Positions 22,921 through 27,395 of a stretch of 27,395 nt of DNA are shown here, piece after piece. How positions within the stretch are numbered: position 1 is the stretch's first letter; the number at the start of each line of letters is the position of its first letter. The DNA lies in contig CAVBFD010000033.1 in assembly GCA_963594655.1 (NCBI GenBank), forward strand, positions 1 through 27,395, given 5' to 3'. The translations under genes were made by a program, and so were the position numbers. The notes beneath the pieces are model-generated. The model worked only from the letters and a program-made list of their open reading frames with translations, was not told the origin of the DNA and did no database searches. Source of the stretch: Colivivens sp963594655 (GTDB lineage: Bacteria > Bacteroidota > Bacteroidia > Bacteroidales > Bacteroidaceae).

Positions 22921-24975
22921 ATGAAGTGTATAAGAGATTGTATCGTGGGATATTCGAGGACTGAGAATATGTTGCTGTTGTGTGCCGTGCTGTACGGGAT
23001 GGCAAGTGGGGTGGTGTGCGCTCAAACTCCAACCCGGGCTTATCCTGAGGATAAGGCGAAGTCACAACAGCCGCTGCTTTCCGACTCCACTTATTCCATT
23101 GATGAGGTGGTGGTCAAGGCGATACGTGAAGTGACACCCAACCAAACCATCTCTTATGGCCAGATTCAGAGTCTGCCGTCCAATAATGTGGCGGATGCCT
23201 TGAAATACATGGCAGGTGTGCAGATCAAGGACTATGGCGGCTTGGGCGGTCAGAAGACGGTGAACGTCCGCTCGCTCGGTTCTCAGCATGTGGGGGTTTA
23301 TCTGGACGGAGTCCGTATCACCAATGTGCAGAACGGAACGGTGGACCTTGGCAAGTACTCGCTCACCACCCTCGAATCGGTGTCGCTCTTCAATGCCAAC
23401 AAGACGGAGATGCTGATGACTGCGTCCGAGTATGCCTCCGCCTCGACGGTCTACCTCAAGACGCACCGCCCGGACAGCACATCGCTCCAGGCCTCTTGTC
23501 AGTTGGGTTCGTTCGGCACACATAAGTTGGCTGCCACCTACAGTTACAGGAACTGGGGATTCATCGATGCCGCACTGACCCATAGCAAGGGCAACTATCC
23601 GTTCGAGTACCACACCGAGTATGAGGATACCACCGGCACCCGGCGCAATTCGGACATCACGATGTTCCGCGTCGAGGGATGCGCCTTCTATAAGGGATTG
23701 CAATGGCACACCTACTACTTCAATTCCCGAAGGGGACTGCCAGGAGGCATCGTGCGGCGACTTTCCGACACCTATACCGATGTAGGAAGGGAGTGGGACA
23801 GGAACTTCTTCTCGCAGTTGTCGTACCGCACTTCCCTGCCTGTTGGCGGAAATGGGGCGGGGGATGACCCGAACGGCTTGCACGCCATCGACCTCAGGGC
23901 CATCGTGAAGTATGCCAACGACCATCTCCACTACCGTTCCGACTATCCGGAGAACATCTCGGTACATTCCAACAACCGCTACCATCAGCAGGACCTTTAT
24001 GGGGCGTTGGCGTTGGCGGGCCAATGGCATGATTTCGGACTCTCCGCGTCGAGCGACTTCCGTTGGAGCGACCTTACCTGCGATGTGAAGAATTTCCACT
24101 ATGTGTACCGCTTGGACAGCAAAACCTCACTTTCCGGGTTTTACCGGCATGGGGGACTGAAAGCGAGCGTGAGCGGTCTCTACACCTCCGTCTCGGACCA
24201 TACACAAGGTGAGGCGAAGCCTCTGCATAAGGTTACTTGGAACGCCTTGGCTTCGTACAGCCTTGGAAGATGGATGTTCCGGACATTCTACAAGACAGTG
24301 TTCAGGGCGCCCACACTCAACGACCTCTACTATACACTCGTGGGCAACCGCAACCTGAAACCGGAATACACCAAGCAGTTTGATGTGGGAGTGACCTACC
24401 AGATAGCAGGTAAGACCGATAGTGGTTATGGCGCGGCAAACGACGGTTGGGGTGTAAATGTACAGGCCGACTGGTACTACAACCGGGTGGAGGACCGTAT
24501 CGTGTGCCTTCCACTGAAAGGGTCGTACCAGTGGACGATGCTGAACTATGGCTACACACGCTGCATGGGTGTGGATGTGAGCGTGAACGCGCATTACCGC
24601 CGGCACTCGTTGCTGGTCACTGCCACCTATCAGGACGACCGCAACCGCACCAACCCAAAGGAGAAGGCGTATAATGACTTCATCGCCTATTCCCCCCGGT
24701 GGTCAATGACGGCAGTCTACACCTTATTATATAAGGGGTGGTCAGCTTCACTCAGCCACATGTTTGTGGACAAGCGGTATTGGACTGCGGAGAATGCCAT
24801 CGAAGACCCACTGTCCGCATACAACTGCACGGACCTGAAGGTGGGCTACCGTTTCCTGCGCCACTATACGGTGGAGGCGGAATGTCAGGACCTCTTCGAC
24901 GAGCGGTACGAAATGATTCAGCGGTGGCCCATGCCTGGCAGACGGTTTGCCGTGACGCTGAAGTGCCAACTTTAG
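22921..24975 (+). CDS. btuB: TonB-dependent corrinoid receptor (BtuB-like)
   Basis: A 684-aa outer-membrane receptor. A signal peptide ends around VVCAQ (residue 35). IDEVVVKAI (about 60-68) is the likely TonB box, followed by the plug domain (NVADALKYMAGVQIKDYGG, NVRSLGSQHVGVYLDGVRI, ASTVYLKT). The rest is a 22-strand barrel with FRAPTLNDLYY...NRNLKPEYTKQFDVGV and a C-terminal strand ending FAVTLKCQL. There is no carboxypeptidase-like N-terminal domain, which fits BtuB rather than SusC. The riboswitch upstream and the BtuG-like gene downstream point to cobalamin or related corrinoids as substrate. ATG at 22921 is used; Met17 (22969) is an alternative that still leaves a signal peptide. Confidence 0.9.
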   Translation: MKCIRDCIVGYSRTENMLLLCAVLYGMASGVVCAQTPTRAYPEDKAKSQQPLLSDSTYSIDEVVVKAIREVTPNQTISYGQIQSLPSNNVADALKYMAGVQIKDYGGLGGQKTVNVRSLGSQHVGVYLDGVRITNVQNGTVDLGKYSLTTLESVSLFNANKTEMLMTASEYASASTVYLKTHRPDSTSLQASCQLGSFGTHKLAATYSYRNWGFIDAALTHSKGNYPFEYHTEYEDTTGTRRNSDITMFRVEGCAFYKGLQWHTYYFNSRRGLPGGIVRRLSDTYTDVGREWDRNFFSQLSYRTSLPVGGNGAGDDPNGLHAIDLRAIVKYANDHLHYRSDYPENISVHSNNRYHQQDLYGALALAGQWHDFGLSASSDFRWSDLTCDVKNFHYVYRLDSKTSLSGFYRHGGLKASVSGLYTSVSDHTQGEAKPLHKVTWNALASYSLGRWMFRTFYKTVFRAPTLNDLYYTLVGNRNLKPEYTKQFDVGVTYQIAGKTDSGYGAANDGWGVNVQADWYYNRVEDRIVCLPLKGSYQWTMLNYGYTRCMGVDVSVNAHYRRHSLLVTATYQDDRNRTNPKEKAYNDFIAYSPRWSMTAVYTLLYKGWSASLSHMFVDKRYWTAENAIEDPLSAYNCTDLKVGYRFLRHYTVEAECQDLFDERYEMIQRWPMPGRRFAVTLKCQL

Positions 24976-24989
24976 ATTATGTATTATAA

Positions 24990-26183
24990 ATGATGAATAT
25001 GGAAATGAGAAAGACAAATAAAATGAAGACGTGGAGTTACAAACGGATATGTCAGTCTCTTATGGCTTGCGCCCTGTCGTCGCTGCCCTTTGTGGCTTGT
25101 ACATCCGACGATGCTGAAGTCGAAGACCCTGTTATCGACCCTGTGGTCCTGGGCGAGAACCTCATCATCTGCAATGAGGGCAATTGGCAGAGCGACAATG
25201 GACAGCTCTCTTACTATGATGGGGTGAACGGCATACTCACCAACAGATGGTTCCGTCAGGTGAACGGCATCAAACTGGGCGATACACCCAACGACATCAT
25301 CCAAGTGAACGACACGCTCATTGCCATCGCCGTCAACTGGTCTAACATCATCCAGTATATCCATCCCGACGGTACGGCGTGTGGAGCGACGGAGAACGTG
25401 CCGAACAACCGCCGCATGTGTACCGATGGCAACTACCTCTACATCACCTCATACGCCCATAAGTGTGGCGACCGGACTTTCACCAAGGGATATGTGGCGA
25501 AGATTGACGTAACCACCAAACAGGTGGTGGCGACTTGCGAGGTGGGATGGGAGCCGGAAGGGGTGCGCCTGTATGACGGCAGACTGTATGTAGCCAACAC
25601 CGGCGGCTATGCCTTCTCTGAAAAGCACGATTATGAGACCACAGTACAGGTGGTGGATGCCCAGACGATGACTTCCCTCAAGACCATCGAGACCGGTGCG
25701 ATTAATCTCTACGGCGAGATGTCGCAAGCTGGACAGTACCTCTGCATCAACTCATGTGGCGACTATTACGATGTGAGCGCCAAGACGGTGATTGTTGACT
25801 GCGAGACCGACAAGGTCACGACCTTCGACTTCCCTTGTACCTACAACACCTCCGACGGCAGCAAGTTCTACACGGTAGGGTCAGCGTTCTCATATAATAC
25901 GGGTGCGTATGTCTATTACATCAAGACCATCGACCCTGCGACAATGCAGGTGACGGACGGAGTGGTCTGTGACGCCATCACCGAGAAAATCAAGGAACTG
26001 ACCTCGCCCTACGAACTGTACGTCTCGCCCTACACAGGCAACGTGTATTTCACTGACGCGGGGAGTTATGCCTCGGCTGGAGAACTGTACGGCTACAGTC
26101 CGGACGGTGAACCTCTGTTCGCACCGCTGGAGGTCTATGTGAACCCTGCCCACATCCTGGCGTTACCTGTTTATGAACAATAA
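24990..26183 (+). CDS. BtuG-like surface lipoprotein, YncE/DUF5074 beta-propeller
   Basis: A 397-aa lipoprotein. The signal sequence ends in a lipobox (LPFVAC), and the residues after the cysteine are acidic (TSDDAEVED), resembling the lipoprotein export signal that sends Bacteroidota proteins to the cell surface. The mature part is a seven-bladed-type propeller: LIICNEGNW, GDTPNDIIQVNDTLIAIAVN, GNYLYITSY, GWEPEGVRLYDGRLYVAN, SPYELYVSPYTGNVYFTDAG. BtuG of Bacteroides thetaiotaomicron is a propeller of this type that binds B12 very tightly and hands it to BtuB. Position 14 nt after the BtuB-like gene, behind a cobalamin riboswitch, makes the same job likely here. Several in-frame ATGs exist (24990, 25005, 25023); the exact start is uncertain. 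Confidence 0.85.
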   Translation: MMNMEMRKTNKMKTWSYKRICQSLMACALSSLPFVACTSDDAEVEDPVIDPVVLGENLIICNEGNWQSDNGQLSYYDGVNGILTNRWFRQVNGIKLGDTPNDIIQVNDTLIAIAVNWSNIIQYIHPDGTACGATENVPNNRRMCTDGNYLYITSYAHKCGDRTFTKGYVAKIDVTTKQVVATCEVGWEPEGVRLYDGRLYVANTGGYAFSEKHDYETTVQVVDAQTMTSLKTIETGAINLYGEMSQAGQYLCINSCGDYYDVSAKTVIVDCETDKVTTFDFPCTYNTSDGSKFYTVGSAFSYNTGAYVYYIKTIDPATMQVTDGVVCDAITEKIKELTSPYELYVSPYTGNVYFTDAGSYASAGELYGYSPDGEPLFAPLEVYVNPAHILALPVYEQ

Positions 26184-26200
26184 GTACTAATAATATAGAT

Positions 26201-27322
26201 ATGAAGAAGATTGTTGCAAGTGGATTGTTGGGTCTGGCATTTGGCGTGTCCTATGCGCAGACTCAGACTATCGAGGTCGTGGAGCTGCATCCGGCTCCGG
26301 GGCAGTTTGTGAACACATTGCCAAAGGCAGAGGAGGGGACTACCCACGAGGAGGTGTGCCGGAAGGCAACGGAGAATCTTAATGAGGGCAACGGACTCAT
26401 TCACCTTGGGACGTACGGCGGTTATGTCACCGTGAAGTTCGACCATCCTGTACAGAACAAGCGGGGGTCCGACCTGCGTATCACCGGCAATGGGTTCTAT
26501 GCCAATGCCGACCCTGTATATGGCACGGAAACTATAGGCGGTTCTTTTGAACCGGGTATCGTGTATGTCGGTGTGGGCGATGATGTGAAGACCTGCAAAT
26601 GGTATGAGTTGGCTGGGTCGGAATACTACACCACTGAGATTCATGACTTCTCCATCACCTACTACAAGCCGACTGCGGAGTCGGGAGACCATACGCAGAG
26701 TTTCTCCACCTACGACGACTACATCAAGTGGGAGGCTACATGGACAGACAAGAATGGAGATCCGCGCGACTCCACAGGTTACCACATGAAGAACTCTTTC
26801 CATTCCCAGTCTTACTGGCCTCTGTGGGAAGAGGGGGAGACAATGACCTTCAAGGGCGGCAAACTGCCAAATAACGCCATCAATCAGGGCGGTAGCGGTT
26901 TCAGTCAGTACTGGGTGCAGTACAGATACGCAAAAGACTCCTATGGATATGTGGACGCGTCGCTCAACACCGACGACTATTCCACCTTCGACATCGACTG
27001 GGCGGTGGATGAGAACGGCAATCATGTGGACCTCACAGAGGTAAACTTCGTAAAGGTTGTCTGCGGCATCTTCCAGTACTGCGGATGGATAGGCGAGACA
27101 TCCACCGAGGTGGCAGGTTTCCAAGACCTACACCTTGTGGAGGGCTACGATGAGAACCCCATCATCATTACGCCCCGCACACCTACAGGCATCTCCACGG
27201 TCAAGACCGACAGTAGCTTTGCCGCTCAGGACGATTGTTACTACGACTTGATGGGCCGCCGTGTGGCAACACCCCATAAGGGCATTTACATTAAGAACGG
27301 CAAGAAGATAGTATTTAAGTGA
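26201..27322 (+). CDS. Secreted surface protein of the corrinoid operon, function unknown
   Basis: A 373-aa exported protein. The signal peptide is MKKIVASGLLGLAFGVSYAQ. The mature body is beta-rich with many Trp, Tyr and Gly residues (LGTYGGYVTVKFDHPV, RITGNGFYAN, GIVYVGVGDDVKT, FVKVVCGIFQYCGWIGE), as in carbohydrate- or ligand-binding jelly-roll proteins. The last 30 residues (YYDLMGRRV, HKGIYIKNGKKIVFK) form the tail common on exported Prevotella proteins, possibly a type IX sorting signal. It starts 17 nt after the BtuG-like gene and is under the same riboswitch. A role in corrinoid capture is therefore plausible, but no domain I can name supports it. Confidence 0.8.
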   Translation: MKKIVASGLLGLAFGVSYAQTQTIEVVELHPAPGQFVNTLPKAEEGTTHEEVCRKATENLNEGNGLIHLGTYGGYVTVKFDHPVQNKRGSDLRITGNGFYANADPVYGTETIGGSFEPGIVYVGVGDDVKTCKWYELAGSEYYTTEIHDFSITYYKPTAESGDHTQSFSTYDDYIKWEATWTDKNGDPRDSTGYHMKNSFHSQSYWPLWEEGETMTFKGGKLPNNAINQGGSGFSQYWVQYRYAKDSYGYVDASLNTDDYSTFDIDWAVDENGNHVDLTEVNFVKVVCGIFQYCGWIGETSTEVAGFQDLHLVEGYDENPIIITPRTPTGISTVKTDSSFAAQDDCYYDLMGRRVATPHKGIYIKNGKKIVFK

Positions 27323-27368
27323 TATAGAGAATAAAATCAAATTTAGTTTAATCATTAAAAGTAGTATT

Positions 27369-27395
27369 ATGAAGAAGAGTTACTTTTTTTTAGTA
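27369..27395 (+). CDS. 5' end of another exported protein gene (cut by the window)
   Basis: ATG begins MKKSYFFLV, a typical start of a signal peptide, 46 nt after the previous stop and preceded by an A/T-rich region. Only nine codons are visible, so no family can be assigned. The absence of a terminator in the 46-nt gap suggests it belongs to the corrinoid operon. Confidence 0.55.

Noticed and set aside
22776..22964. 62-aa ORF overlapping the end of the riboswitch and the btuB start
   Set aside because: Its first codons lie in the conserved B12-box arm and it runs into the receptor gene in a different frame; there is no signal or domain.
22481..23065. Minus-strand ORFs opposite the riboswitch region
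   Set aside because: They are antisense to an unmistakable cobalamin riboswitch and show no coding features.

Overview
The window looks like chromosomal DNA from a gut-type Bacteroidales bacterium, most likely Prevotellaceae. Three things point there. Nearly every transcription start I can place has the Bacteroidota -7 box TAnnTTTG, some with a TTTG or TTG -33 box about 18-20 nt upstream, and genes lack strong Shine-Dalgarno sites. The gene content fits: a SusD-free corrinoid TonB locus with a BtuG-like propeller, a BspA-type leucine-rich repeat protein, an OprO/P porin, an AAA_14/DUF4143 ATPase and a Bacteroidota-type ParC. Two secreted proteins end in the Prevotella-style 'GR..... G(I/L)...' C-terminal tail. 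The record contains one 82-nt run of N, so it is a draft or metagenome assembly.

Layout. 1-620: tail of a + strand gene, its terminator, then a tRNA-Pro(TGG)/tRNA-Val(TAC) operon with a strong promoter, a duplicated tRNA-Val 3' end and a terminator. 657-1831: SUI1/YciH-like factor translationally coupled to a membrane-anchored DNA/RNA non-specific endonuclease. 1995-3629: helical-repeat protein with a pRiA4b ORF-3-like C-terminal domain. 3702-11748, minus strand: a tightly packed unit read in the order parC, outer-membrane barrel, S41 lipoprotein peptidase, mtaB, GT2 glycosyltransferase, with overlaps or gaps of at most 19 nt, followed by a porin with its own promoter. 12057-16670: guaA, then a 1001-aa Dna2/Cas4-like nuclease-helicase starting at the base after the guaA stop. 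16672-20226: a module of a long structured leader RNA and a BspA-like LRR gene, bracketed by two ~178-bp inverted copies of a hairpin-rich dispersed repeat. 20410-22344: AAA_14/DUF4143 ATPase, three 14-mers at an exact 33-nt period, then a flavin-binding PNPOx/NimA-like protein. 22506-27395: an adenosylcobalamin-riboswitch operon with a BtuB-like TonB receptor, a BtuG-like lipoprotein, a secreted surface protein and the first codons of another exported protein.

How genes work together. The clearest functional unit is the riboswitch-controlled corrinoid uptake operon, whose last two genes are unrecognised exported proteins. The clearest unexplained structures are the ~490-nt leader in front of the BspA gene, the inverted repeats around that module, and the 33-nt-periodic repeats behind the ATPase. 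I saw no CRISPR array, transposase, integrase, reverse transcriptase or canonical phage-defence operon. All identifications are by eye; no database search was run.
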